Notes: generated by a model not told the origin, from the letters alone. A DNA stretch of 10,344 bases from CAYVCG01 sp964449985 (GCA_964449985.1 CAYVCG010000070.1:1-10344), one strand, 5' to 3'. Shown: positions 1-7,167, numbered from the stretch's first letter. Program-made: numbers and translations.

Positions 1-1424
1 TTTATTTCATAATACTTCTGAACAAATCTGTCATAAATATTACGCCCCGGCTTTCCCATTCTTTCAAGCACCCTCGGGCTTATATGCTCCGGCGCGACTT
101 TTAGCTGCCCGCTTATATGATGCTTGCAAAGCTCTTCAAAAAACTTGGTGTTTTTATCCATTATTAAATAATCATATCGCAAACCGGAACGCACGAAAAC
201 CTTTTTCACGCCCGGCAGCTCACGAAGTTTTCTTAACAAATTCAAGTAATCCGTATGGTCTATTTCAAGATTTGCACACGGTTTTGGGGCTATACACCGC
301 TTGTTTGCGCAAACTCCACTTTTAAGCTGTTTTTTGCATGATGGTTTTCTAAAGTTTGCTGTTGGGCCACCAACGTCATGGATATAGCCTTTAAAATCAG
401 GCTCGTTTATCACCTTTTCGGCCTCAGCAAGCAAAGATTTGTGGCTGCGAGAAGAAACGGTTCTTCCTTGATGAAACGTAAGCGCGCAAAAATTGCAGCC
501 CCCAAAACATCCCCGGCTGCTAATTAGGCTAAACTTTACCTCTTCGATAGCGGGAACCCCGCCATTCTTTTCATAAACGGGGTGTGGCCTGCGTTCATAT
601 TTAAGCGAATAAACGGCATCCATCTCATTTTCAGAAAGCGGCATAGCCGGAGGGTTTTGAACAACCCAAACATTGCCATGACGCTGAATCAGAGTTTTTG
701 CCGTTATAGCATCGGTATTTTCATATTGTATTTTAAAGCTTTTATTATAAGCTGCTTTATCAGATTTCACATGTTCGTAGGTTGGCAGCTCAACAAAATC
801 AGAAAGCAAAGAAATATCTTTCGTTTTATAAGCAGTTCCTTTAATAAAACTTAAATCAAAAATATTTAACCCGCGGGAAAGCGCATCAGCCATTTCGATA
901 ATTTGCCGCTCTCCCATGCCATAAATAAGAAGATCAGCCCCAGAATCCAACAAGCAAGACCTGCGAACACTGTCCGACCAATAATCATAGTGCGCAAGGC
1001 GCCTTAGGCTCGCCTCGACACCACCGATTATAATAGGACAATCTTTGTATAATTCTCTGACCTTGTTGGAATAAACAATCGTCGCACGGTCTGGCCGAAG
1101 TCCTGCTTTTCCGCCGGGCGAATAAAAATCCTTTTCCCGGCGTTTCTTAGCCACAGTATAGTGATTTACCATAGAATCTATATTTCCGCTCGTCACAAGA
1201 AAACCAAGCCGGGGTTTTCCAAAAACATCAAAGCTCTCCAGATTGTTCCAATCCGGCTGCGCAATAATGCCAACGCTGTAACCGCCATTTTGCAGCACTC
1301 TGCCGATAACAGCCGCCCCAAACGACGGATGATCAACATACGCATCGCCCGTTACTAGGACAAAATCCGGCTGTTCTATTCCAAGGCTATTTAATTCATC
1401 TTTTGATATGGGTAAAAAAGGCAT
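1..1424 (-). CDS. YgiQ-family radical SAM protein (C-terminus beyond window)
   Basis: Member of the YgiQ (UPF0313) family of radical SAM enzymes; the substrate of this family is not established. I translated the whole stretch and found no stop or frameshift: 474 codons are present and the gene continues past base 1, where relatives usually reach about 600 or more residues. The N-terminus (MPFLPISKDELNSLGIEQPD, then FVLVTGDAYVDHPSFG) is the typical start of the family. The radical SAM [4Fe-4S] motif CxxxCxxC is C306-FGG-C310-NF-C313 (bases 486-509). It is followed by the family's Cys-rich insert (PSCKKQLKSGVC, then KRCIAPKPC, about bases 276-345) and the APEH segment near residue 455. The ATG at 1424 has AAGGA seven bases upstream. 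It is the last gene of a probable operon, ten bases after the end of the flavodoxin/ferredoxin gene. Both neighbours are iron-sulfur proteins, so a redox link is possible but is only inference. Confidence 0.93.
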   Translation of the reverse strand, partial: MPFLPISKDELNSLGIEQPDFVLVTGDAYVDHPSFGAAVIGRVLQNGGYSVGIIAQPDWNNLESFDVFGKPRLGFLVTSGNIDSMVNHYTVAKKRREKDFYSPGGKAGLRPDRATIVYSNKVRELYKDCPIIIGGVEASLRRLAHYDYWSDSVRRSCLLDSGADLLIYGMGERQIIEMADALSRGLNIFDLSFIKGTAYKTKDISLLSDFVELPTYEHVKSDKAAYNKSFKIQYENTDAITAKTLIQRHGNVWVVQNPPAMPLSENEMDAVYSLKYERRPHPVYEKNGGVPAIEEVKFSLISSRGCFGGCNFCALTFHQGRTVSSRSHKSLLAEAEKVINEPDFKGYIHDVGGPTANFRKPSCKKQLKSGVCANKRCIAPKPCANLEIDHTDYLNLLRKLRELPGVKKVFVRSGLRYDYLIMDKNTKFFEELCKHHISGQLKVAPEHISPRVLERMGKPGRNIYDRFVQKYYEI

Positions 1425-1434
1425 TTCATCATCC

Positions 1435-2274
1435 TTAATATTTTAGATAACCNNNNNNNNNNNNNNNNNNNNNNNNNNNNNNNNNNNNNNNNNNNNNNNN
1501 NNNNNNNNNNNNNNNNNNNNNNNNNNNNNNNNNNNNNNNNNNNNNNNNNNNNCTATATGTTTCATTATCTATTTCCCTGCCGGAAACAGGGCATCTTCTA
1601 ACGCAACCCTGACACCTTATGCATTTGTTGACATCGGTTTCGTTCGGGCTGTAATAAGGAATAGCATCCATAGGACACCACATATAGCATAACATACAAT
1701 AAATACAATTGCTATTCGCAACAGGAGAAAGAGGAGGAGAAGGCGGCAACAGTTTATAAGGAAAATTCCCAGGCAAACTCGGAGGAATAGACATACGCTC
1801 CGGGTCATTAAGCTTTTCAACCACCAAAGCGCCAAATCTCGCCATTTCTTTAAGGTCATCCTCATTTGGTCTGCCGCTGCCGATTTTCGTGCTTGCTGCA
1901 TGTTGAGCAACAAAAGCTCCGCCAGCAACACAAAAGAATCCTTTTTCGTCAAACATATTCTTTAGCTCTAGCAAAATATCCCCGTATCCTATATTACCAT
2001 AAACTGCAGCAAAAATCACAGGGGTATTGTTGCCCTTAAAATTTTCAAACAAAGGAGGATCTAACTGCGGTAAACGCCCACCATATGAAGGTGTTCCGAC
2101 AATCAGCAGATCATCAGGCCCAAAGATGTATTCCTTTTCACGCTCTGATCGAGATGTTAGGTTTACTTGCCTTGTGGGAACTTTTATATCAGCGCCTTTT
2201 GCGATTGAATAAACAATCTTCTTTGTACTTTGCGTTGGGCTGAAATAAATCAAATTAAGCCTTTTTATATCCAT
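1435..2274 (-). CDS. EFR1-family flavodoxin/2[4Fe-4S] ferredoxin protein, interrupted by assembly gap
   Basis: Electron-transfer protein joining a flavodoxin-like domain to a bacterial two-cluster ferredoxin domain. The FMN phosphate loop is YFSPTQST near residues 10-17, and a second FMN-contact segment is GTPSYGG near 60-66. Cluster motifs are C190-IY-C193-ML-C196-YMW-C200-P and C218-IR-C221-QG-C224-VRR-C228-P (bases 1591-1707). A longer reading from TTG at 2328 is open, but the ATG at 2274 has AGGAG ten bases upstream and places the flavodoxin fold at the N-terminus, so I prefer it. About 100 N (1453-1552) hide the C-terminus. The short segment GYLKY-stop at 1452-1435 stays in frame only if the gap really is 100 bases, so the true end is uncertain. 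Length with the gap (279 aa) fits the family. It sits 57 bases after the membrane protein gene and 10 bases before ygiQ. Redox partner and electron acceptor are unknown. Confidence 0.85.
   Translation of the reverse strand: MDIKRLNLIYFSPTQSTKKIVYSIAKGADIKVPTRQVNLTSRSEREKEYIFGPDDLLIVGTPSYGGRLPQLDPPLFENFKGNNTPVIFAAVYGNIGYGDILLELKNMFDEKGFFCVAGGAFVAQHAASTKIGSGRPNEDDLKEMARFGALVVEKLNDPERMSIPPSLPGNFPYKLLPPSPPLSPVANSNCIYCMLCYMWCPMDAIPYYSPNETDVNKCIRCQGCVRRCPVSGREIDNETYXXXXXXXXXXXXXXXXXXXXXXXXXXXXXXXXXXGYLKY
1453..1552. other. assembly gap, exactly 100 N
   Basis: A run of exactly 100 unknown bases, the usual placeholder for a scaffold join of unknown size. It falls inside the 3' part of the EFR1-type gene. 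The true distance, and any gene content in it, cannot be read here. Confidence 0.99.
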
Positions 2275-2331
2275 ATAGCCAAAACTCCTGTCATGTGTTA
2301 TTTTAAAGCAATTTATTATTAACTTCAAGTC

Positions 2332-3090
2332 TTAATAGGGCAAATAATTTACTATAGGCTTAGGCGTGCATTGTTCATGTTCGTTATATAAAATAACTTT
2401 TGCATCCAAGAAACCGCTAAACTGCTCCCCTTCATTATTATATGTGGGGCTTTTTTCATTAAAACTTCCGCTAAATACGCGCCGTTGTTTAGGAGCAAGT
2501 GAAAAAACCTCATCCTCACCATTGTCATCCTTAATAACGATTTCACTAGGGATGACATCGTCATAATTCCAGCGCGAATTATCAATCTTCACTTTGAATT
2601 CCTGGTCTTCATTACTGAAATTTTCAAAAGCAAAATAATACTCATAGGTTATAATATCATTGTAAAGCCGGTAGTTTATATGGTTTTGTGAGGAATTGTC
2701 GTAAAAAACAATAGCCCTAAGACCACCGCTAATGCTCTTTGCAGAATAATATATTGTGTTTATATTAAAGCATATTAAAACTACAATAATGCTTACTATG
2801 ACAGGCAAATAGCGAAGAATTATATTGTATCTGGCAAAGCGTTCGCCGTATGACCACCAATACTTGATCGCCTTTTTTATACATATTATCATTATAATGA
2901 GAACAAACAAGCCGTATATATATAGCATACCGCCTTGTCCAATAGGTATACCCGGAGGAATGCCGAATATCCCTAAGAATTTATATAAAAGCGTATCGTT
3001 ATCAGGCGTTTTGAAATACGAACATATACATAAAGCGGAAACAAAAAAATATGTTAATCCCAACCAATAGTCTTTTTTATTGTTGTCCAA
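2332..3090 (-). CDS. three-helix membrane protein with extracytoplasmic C-terminal domain, function unknown
   Basis: I do not recognise the family. The 252 aa show three strongly hydrophobic segments: about 8-26 (WLGLTYFFVSALCICSYF), 54-72 (GMLYIYGLFVLIIMIICI) and 95-116 (LPVIVSIIVVLICFNINTIYY). The Lys/Arg-rich loop 73-94 between the second and third helices, and the KK at the start, suggest the N-terminus and that loop are cytoplasmic. The last ~136 residues would then be outside: polar, rich in Asn, Tyr and Glu, with alternating hydrophobic stretches that look beta-rich. The start codon is TTG: AGGGGG lies eight bases upstream, and the next Met (residue 55) is inside helix 2. That ribosome binding site overlaps the TAG stop of the ACT-domain gene, so the two are probably translationally coupled. 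Context (ACT, EFR1, YgiQ) does not define a function. Confidence 0.8.
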   Translation of the reverse strand: MDNNKKDYWLGLTYFFVSALCICSYFKTPDNDTLLYKFLGIFGIPPGIPIGQGGMLYIYGLFVLIIMIICIKKAIKYWWSYGERFARYNIILRYLPVIVSIIVVLICFNINTIYYSAKSISGGLRAIVFYDNSSQNHINYRLYNDIITYEYYFAFENFSNEDQEFKVKIDNSRWNYDDVIPSEIVIKDDNGEDEVFSLAPKQRRVFSGSFNEKSPTYNNEGEQFSGFLDAKVILYNEHEQCTPKPIVNYLPY

Positions 3091-3102
3091 AAAAGCTACC
3101 CC

Positions 3103-3477
3103 CTAATCTAAAGATTTAACCTCAAAACCTTCATCGGATAGTATTTTTATAGCTATTTCAAGATTAAAGGATTTTACTAAGACATAATCAGTATCATATG
3201 TCGAAACTACAAATATACCTATCCCTCCTTCAGCCAAAACACGTGATATCCTTGCAATTATTCCTATAAGAGAAAAATCAAGGACGGCATCTATTTTAAA
3301 CGCCCTCCACCCAGCTTCTTTTATCACAACATTATTCGGAACTTTATCAGATTCGCAAACAAGCGATACTTCATCAGGGGTTCTGGATAAAAATACATAC
3401 TCCCCACATATATTTAAATCGACATAATCATTTATTTTACACACAGAAAATTCATTTTTTAATAGTTTCATCTTCAT
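3103..3477 (-). CDS. ACT-domain protein (COG3603-like)
   Basis: Small 124-aa protein with an ACT-type ligand-binding fold and no attached enzyme. The most telling part is about residues 57-105: GWRAFKID, then LDFSLIGIIARISRVLAEGG, then GIFVVSTYDTDYVLVK. This is the pattern of COG3603/ACT_7 proteins, relatives of the ACT domains in amino-acid sensors. An N-terminal half (about 1-55, including YVFLSRTPDEVSLVCE) is probably a second, degenerate ACT-like unit. Such proteins are presumed to bind amino acids, but the ligand here is unknown. The ATG at 3477 has GGTGA six bases upstream; another ATG two codons downstream is possible. It is the first gene of the minus-strand run toward YgiQ, with the next gene starting 12 bases after its stop. 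A promoter candidate lies about 85-115 bases upstream. Confidence 0.85.
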   Translation of the reverse strand: MKMKLLKNEFSVCKINDYVDLNICGEYVFLSRTPDEVSLVCESDKVPNNVVIKEAGWRAFKIDAVLDFSLIGIIARISRVLAEGGIGIFVVSTYDTDYVLVKSFNLEIAIKILSDEGFEVKSLD

Positions 3478-3561
3478 AAAAAATCACCAATCATATAAAT
3501 ATTCGTCATTTATTTTAATAATATAAATAATATTGCAAAAATTTTTAAAATTTATGTTTTA

Positions 3562-3591
3562 AGTATAAATATGCGTCATAAAATTATGCAA
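3562..3591 (-). promoter_or_regulatory. candidate sigma-70-type promoter for the ACT-to-YgiQ operon
   Basis: On the minus strand, a -35-like TTGCAT (3591-3586) and a -10-like TATACT (3567-3562) are separated by 18 bases. It lies just after the stop of the RsmF-like gene and gives a predicted leader of roughly 80 bases before the ATG at 3477. The stretch between promoter and gene is very AT-rich. No clear intrinsic terminator separates it from the upstream gene, so read-through is also possible. Confidence 0.45.
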
Positions 3592-3598
3592 ATTGCAT
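3586..3598. repeat. 13-bp dyad ATGCAAATTGCAT over the -35 region
   Basis: ATGCAA (3586-3591) and TTGCAT (3593-3598) are perfect inverted copies around one central base. The dyad covers the -35 hexamer of the candidate minus-strand promoter and abuts the stop codon of the RsmF-like gene. The single-base centre rules out an RNA hairpin but suits a dimeric DNA-binding protein. In AT-rich DNA a 6-bp dyad can occur by chance. Confidence 0.3.
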
Positions 3599-4948
3599 CT
3601 ACATTCTTCTGTTTTTAAGCCGACCGTTAACGACCTTTCCGAACCCCAATGCATAACCATCAACACAAACAAGATTATAGCCTTCCGATGCATCTACTTC
3701 AAACGATTCACCGTTTAAATACCGCCTTATTTGTTCTGACCCATTTTCGAAATCCAAGACATTTTTAAACTCGGATTTTTTTAGAGCAAGAGCAAACGCT
3801 GTGGAAGGCTCAAACCTGCCGTTTTTTATGTCACCGACATACAAACCTGTTTTTAAGGCTCTTATACCGCGAAGTTCCGGCATATCATACGGCTCTAAAT
3901 ACACCGCATATTTTCTTAAAGCGATATTTCCGCAAAGCTCATTTAATAAATAATTCTCGCAAAATTGCACAAAGCATGCCGCATCTTTTGGCGGTTGTTT
4001 TTTTGTCTCGACTGATTTGATTTGCTTTTCGCCTGATTTTTTAAGCAAAGCTAAAAAATGCCCCTCACCCATATTTTTATGAGGGAACACCCTTGCACAG
4101 CCAAAAAGCCGTTTGTCTCCATCTGCCCAATCATATCTCCCGGGATTAAGCCCATATTTTTCATGATCTATCGGAACGATCTCAAAATCGCTGTTTTTAT
4201 TAATAAACTGCTGTATCATCAGCTCATTTTCAGAAGGGTTAAACGTGCATGTGGAATACACCATCATTCCTCCCGGCTTTAGCATACACGCAGAATCCTC
4301 AAGTATCTTTTCCTGCAAAACCGTACAATCCTCCGGACTGTGTGATGTCCAGCATTTTATCGCTGTCTCGTCCTTACGGAACATACCTTCTCCGGAGCAT
4401 GGAGCATCTATTAATACTTTATCAAACCATCCCTCAAAGTTTTCCGCCAGCTTCTTCGGTGCCTCATTTGTTACTACGGCGTTTTTAATGCCCATTAGAT
4501 CAATGTTTTTAATTAGAGCGGCACATCTGGAACCGCTTATGTCGTTGGAAACAATAACACCCGAACCACCCAGCTTAGCCGCCAAATGCGTAGTCTTTCC
4601 CCCGGGAGCCGCACAAACGTCCAACACTCTATCTCCATGTTCAATAGGGAGAACAGAAGCAGGGCTCATAGCCGAAGGTTCTTGAATATAATAAAGGCCG
4701 GCCTGATAATAAGGCAGTTTTGCGGGGCGAAGGCTTTCATCATAATAAAAACCCGTATTGCACCACTTTACAGGACTTAAATCAGCATTTATTAGGCGTT
4801 TTAATTTATCTATATCAGTTTTTAGAGTATTTATGCGCAGACCATGATGATTTCGCCCTCTATCGGTTATTGCGGCTATAAAGTCATCATATTCTGTTCC
4901 CATAAGCCCGCGCATCGTATCAGTAAATTCCTTTGGTAATTTCGGCAT
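3599..4948 (-). CDS. RsmB/RsmF-family rRNA cytosine-C5 methyltransferase
   Basis: SAM-dependent m5C methyltransferase acting on 16S rRNA (NOL1/NOP2/Sun family), cytoplasmic. The SAM-binding motif I is DVCAAPGGKTTHLA (residues 110-123). Motif IV is DAPCSGEGMFRKD (181-193) with the conserved release Cys C184. Motif VI is YSTCTFNPSENE (231-242) with the presumed catalytic nucleophile C234. The N-terminal part (GLRINTLKTD about 36-45, YYIQEPSAMSPASVL 86-100) matches the family. After the catalytic core come about 150 residues with the segment LEPYDMPELRGIRALKTGLY, typical of the C-terminal and PUA-like domains of RsmF/YebU rather than RsmB. The exact target cytosine cannot be read from sequence. 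The 449-aa length is normal and the gene looks intact. ATG at 4948 has AGGAG about seven bases upstream. It follows proC by 40 bases on the same strand and is probably co-transcribed with it. Confidence 0.94.
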   Translation of the reverse strand: MPKLPKEFTDTMRGLMGTEYDDFIAAITDRGRNHHGLRINTLKTDIDKLKRLINADLSPVKWCNTGFYYDESLRPAKLPYYQAGLYYIQEPSAMSPASVLPIEHGDRVLDVCAAPGGKTTHLAAKLGGSGVIVSNDISGSRCAALIKNIDLMGIKNAVVTNEAPKKLAENFEGWFDKVLIDAPCSGEGMFRKDETAIKCWTSHSPEDCTVLQEKILEDSACMLKPGGMMVYSTCTFNPSENELMIQQFINKNSDFEIVPIDHEKYGLNPGRYDWADGDKRLFGCARVFPHKNMGEGHFLALLKKSGEKQIKSVETKKQPPKDAACFVQFCENYLLNELCGNIALRKYAVYLEPYDMPELRGIRALKTGLYVGDIKNGRFEPSTAFALALKKSEFKNVLDFENGSEQIRRYLNGESFEVDASEGYNLVCVDGYALGFGKVVNGRLKNRRM

Positions 4949-4988
4949 CGTATTTCTCCTGTATTTATGTTTTAGTTTTAATTTTTCT

Positions 4989-5780
4989 TTACATCCGCAT
5001 ATCCTTATTTATAACAGCTTCAACGGCTTTCATAACAGCCGATTCAAAGCCGTTATCCAGTAAAGAAGATATCCCTTCAATCGTCGTGCCACCGGGCGAA
5101 CATACCATGTCTATAAGCTCCCAAGGATGTTTTCCGCTCTCTATAATAGTTTTCGCACTGCCAAGAACAGCCTGCGCTGCTATTTCCAGAGAAGTTTTCT
5201 TGTCCAAACCGGCTTTGACCCCTGCTCTTGCTATAGAATCGACAAATAAATAAACGTATGCCGGGGCCGAACCTGATAATCCAACAAATATGCTAAAATA
5301 TTTTTCATCAATAACAACGGTTTTTCCGATGGATGAAAAAACTTCTTTAACTATCTCAAACCTCTCATCTATTACGGCGGCATTTCTACACAACGCTGTC
5401 ATGCTCTCGCCCACAAGCGCGTTAACATTCGGCATCGTTCTTATAACAGGATATGTTTTGCCAAGCGCTGTTTCAATAAAGCCGATTGTTTTTCCTGCGG
5501 CAATAGAAACCAATACAGCATCGCTTTTTAAAAACACTGCAATCTCTTTCAAAACAGCTTCAAGAGCGTTTGGCTTTACACACAAAAAAATAAAATCGCT
5601 GTTTTCAGCCACCTCTTTATTTGAACAGCATTTGCTTACCATACCATTTCCGCATATATTTGAAAGATTGTGCTCGCTTATATCATACGCAAATATGTCG
5701 AATTTTCTCGAATTGTTTTTGGACAAGCCCTTTATTATAGCGGACGACATGTTCCCCGTTCCTATAAATCCCAAATTCAT
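4989..5780 (-). CDS. proC: pyrroline-5-carboxylate reductase
   Basis: Last step of proline synthesis: NAD(P)H-dependent reduction of 1-pyrroline-5-carboxylate to L-proline, cytoplasmic, normally an oligomer. The N-terminal Rossmann nucleotide-binding motif is GFIGTGNM (residues 4-11). CVKP (67-70) and RTMPN (114-118) are conserved in the family. The C-terminal dimerisation and active-site part carries SGSAPAYVYLF (169-179) and SPGGTT (228-233). The 263-aa length is normal and all signature motifs are present, so it should be active. ATG at 5780 has AGGGG seven bases upstream. It is the first gene of the minus-strand pair with the RsmF-like methyltransferase. The upstream region is so AT-rich that I cannot single out a promoter. 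No proA or proB is in the window. Confidence 0.97.
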   Translation of the reverse strand: MNLGFIGTGNMSSAIIKGLSKNNSRKFDIFAYDISEHNLSNICGNGMVSKCCSNKEVAENSDFIFLCVKPNALEAVLKEIAVFLKSDAVLVSIAAGKTIGFIETALGKTYPVIRTMPNVNALVGESMTALCRNAAVIDERFEIVKEVFSSIGKTVVIDEKYFSIFVGLSGSAPAYVYLFVDSIARAGVKAGLDKKTSLEIAAQAVLGSAKTIIESGKHPWELIDMVCSPGGTTIEGISSLLDNGFESAVMKAVEAVINKDMRM

Positions 5781-6104
5781 GTTTATTCCCCTTTTAAAAA
5801 ATTTTTAAAAATTTATACTTTACATATATTTATTTCTAATATATCATATATGTGGTCTTAAATGTATATATTTTTTATGCATAACTTTTTTTATTAGTCA
5901 TAAGAATAAACGTGAAATTGTATTTAGGATGTGTGATTTTTCACGGGGAACACAACATAACTTATACTATAATCTTTCTACATTCAAAATACGACATATT
6001 TATTGGAGAAACAGCGGACAAAAACTTTTGGTTTTCAAAACGCCCCATAAAAACAATGCTCACACATATAATATATATTTTTCATCAAATTTGGGAGGGT
6101 TATT
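5781..6104. other. AT-rich divergent intergenic region
   Basis: These 324 bases separate proC (minus) from the small acidic protein gene (plus). I see no convincing gene. A GTG-initiated 74-codon reading from 5912 lacks a ribosome binding site and runs into the next gene in another frame. Contents seen: A/T tracts at about 5795-5820, the 10-bp palindrome TTATGCATAA at 5875-5884, a 7-bp inverted repeat (5911-5917 with 5939-5945), and TATAAT-like sequences at 5968-5973 and 6067-6072. Neither has a good -35 at the right distance. It presumably carries the promoters for both flanking genes. Confidence 0.6.
5911..5945. repeat. inverted repeat CGTGAAA / TTTCACG
   Basis: CGTGAAA (5911-5917) and TTTCACG (5939-5945) are perfect inverted copies separated by 21 bases, about 130 bases upstream of proC and 160 bases upstream of the small acidic protein gene. 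It could be a split operator or a weak RNA stem. No T-tract follows, so it is not a terminator. Chance is possible. Confidence 0.25.
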
Positions 6105-6338
6105 ATGATAAATATCACCGAGGTAAATATTATTAGTATTGATAAAAGCGATGAGGAATCATGGGCTATTGAAGGAGAGATAACGTTTGAAAGCGATTTA
6201 TCAACTCCGTTTTCAACTATTTATTTGCTCGAAGATGATGAGTTTGAAGATTTCGAGATGGAAATTGATCCAGGCTCTCATGACAAGCGCAAACTAAAGA
6301 AAATGATCCTGGAAGCTGCCAGCGATTTTGAAGAATAG
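6105..6338 (+). CDS. small acidic protein, function unknown
   Basis: A 77-aa protein I do not recognise. It is strongly acidic: stretches such as LLEDDEFEDFEMEIDPG (about 41-57) and a C-terminal DFEE give a large excess of Asp and Glu over Lys and Arg. No signal peptide or membrane segment is visible, so it is probably cytosolic. The pattern of alternating hydrophobic residues in the first half (INITEVNIISI, WAIEGEITFES) suggests beta strands, and KRKLKKMILEAASDFEE looks like a closing amphipathic helix (sequence there is DKRKLKKM). It is supported as a real gene by a near-perfect ribosome binding site, GGGAGGG, ending about five bases before the ATG, and by the terminator hairpin 17 bases after the stop. 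It stands alone between a divergent proC and a convergent phosphoesterase, so context gives no function. Confidence 0.75.
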   Translation: MINITEVNIISIDKSDEESWAIEGEITFESDLSTPFSTIYLLEDDEFEDFEMEIDPGSHDKRKLKKMILEAASDFEE

Positions 6339-6352
6339 AGATGATACAACCT

Positions 6353-6391
6353 AAAAATCACCACAGCCCGCTTGGCGGACAGTGGTGATTT
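6353..6391 (-). terminator. intrinsic terminator between convergent genes
   Basis: AAATCACCAC (6355-6364) pairs perfectly with GTGGTGATTT (6382-6391). Inside, CCGC/GCGG pair around a TTG loop with two single mismatches between the blocks. Read on the minus strand it starts five bases after the phosphoesterase stop and ends in five T. Read on the plus strand, 17 bases after the acidic-protein stop, the tail has only three T, so it should work best for the minus strand and perhaps weakly for the plus strand. Confidence 0.8.
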
Positions 6392-6395
6392 GCTG

Positions 6396-7088
6396 TTAGA
6401 ACACTCTTATTGGGTTAAACTTAATGCTATCCGCAGAAACAAGGCGATAAGTTATCCCATCTATATCACCGCTAACGGCCGTTTTGCACCTATCCCCATG
6501 CAGATGCCCATAAACTACAGCGCAAACGGGATACTGCTCAATAATTTCCACAAATCCGGTCTTTTCTCTCCTGTCATTAAACGGCGGAAAATGAAGCATA
6601 ATAATGATTCTATTTGCATTGTTTCTCATAGCGCAATCCAAGGACATCTTTAGCCTAATGAGCTCCCTTTTATATATCTTTAAATCATGAGCGGTAAAGT
6701 TAGAATCGTTGGGGCAAATCCAGCCCCTCGAGCCGCATATAAAAAAACCTTCTTCATATTCATAGCACGTATTTTTAAGAAAAAACATGTCTTCATACAT
6801 ATTGTTAAGCTTTGTTGTGGAACTCCACCAAAAATCATGGTTGCCTCCCATTATAACCTTTTTGCCTGGAAGAAGATGAATAAACTCTGCATCTTTTTCA
6901 AATTCCTTCTCTGTCATCGCCCAAGATACATCTCCCGGAACAAGCACCAAGTCTTCCTTGCAAACATTGGCTTCCCAGTTATTTTTTATGGTTTCGTAAT
7001 GCCCTGCCCATTTGTTTCCAAAGACATCCATGGGTTTTTTCTTATCCAACCCAAAGCTCAAATGCAAATCACCAATAGCGAATATCAC
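6396..7088 (-). CDS. metallophosphoesterase (calcineurin-like, COG1768 type)
   Basis: Predicted phosphohydrolase with a two-metal calcineurin-like active site; the natural substrate is unknown. All metal-binding motifs are visible in order: GDLHLS with D7 and H9, GDVSWA with D53, GNHD with N83-H84-D85, H166 in MLHFPP, and GHLH with H195 and H197. The WWSS segment after GNHD and the GDVSWAM variant are typical of the COG1768 subgroup. The 230-aa length is normal, with no signal peptide or added domain, so it should be cytosolic. The start is GTG at 7088 with AGGG six bases upstream; no ATG lies closer to the first motif. It is transcribed after the RelQ-type gene on the same strand, but a terminator hairpin lies in the 79-base gap, so it may have a separate or read-through transcript. 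Confidence 0.92.
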   Translation of the reverse strand: MIFAIGDLHLSFGLDKKKPMDVFGNKWAGHYETIKNNWEANVCKEDLVLVPGDVSWAMTEKEFEKDAEFIHLLPGKKVIMGGNHDFWWSSTTKLNNMYEDMFFLKNTCYEYEEGFFICGSRGWICPNDSNFTAHDLKIYKRELIRLKMSLDCAMRNNANRIIIMLHFPPFNDRREKTGFVEIIEQYPVCAVVYGHLHGDRCKTAVSGDIDGITYRLVSADSIKFNPIRVF

Positions 7089-7100
7089 AATAATCCCTAC

Positions 7101-7158
7101 CTAAAATAAACAAAATAAATACGCGCCGGAAAATCATATATTAGGATTTCCCAGCGCG
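7101..7158 (-). terminator. intrinsic terminator after the RelQ-type gene
   Basis: CGCGC (7122-7126) pairs with GCGCG (7154-7158). After a small asymmetric internal loop, GGAAA (7128-7132) pairs with TTTCC (7147-7151), closed by an AT-rich loop of about 14 bases. On the minus strand it starts nine bases after the stop codon and is followed by a T-rich tail, with T-runs broken by single A and G, down to 7101. Termination efficiency may be partial because the T-tract is interrupted. Confidence 0.65.
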
Positions 7159-7167
7159 CTTAAACTC

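Noticed and set aside
1617..1952. 111-codon minus-strand reading overlapping the EFR1-type gene
   Set aside because: It is a different frame of the EFR1 coding sequence, which carries the FMN and cluster motifs.
4058..4780. Several plus-strand open readings opposite the RsmF-like gene
   Set aside because: All are antisense shadows of a gene with complete catalytic motifs; none has a recognisable domain or a ribosome binding site.
5912..6136. 74-codon GTG-initiated reading on the plus strand before the acidic-protein gene
   Set aside because: No ribosome binding site, no family features, and it overlaps in another frame the better-supported gene at 6105 with its GGGAGGG site.
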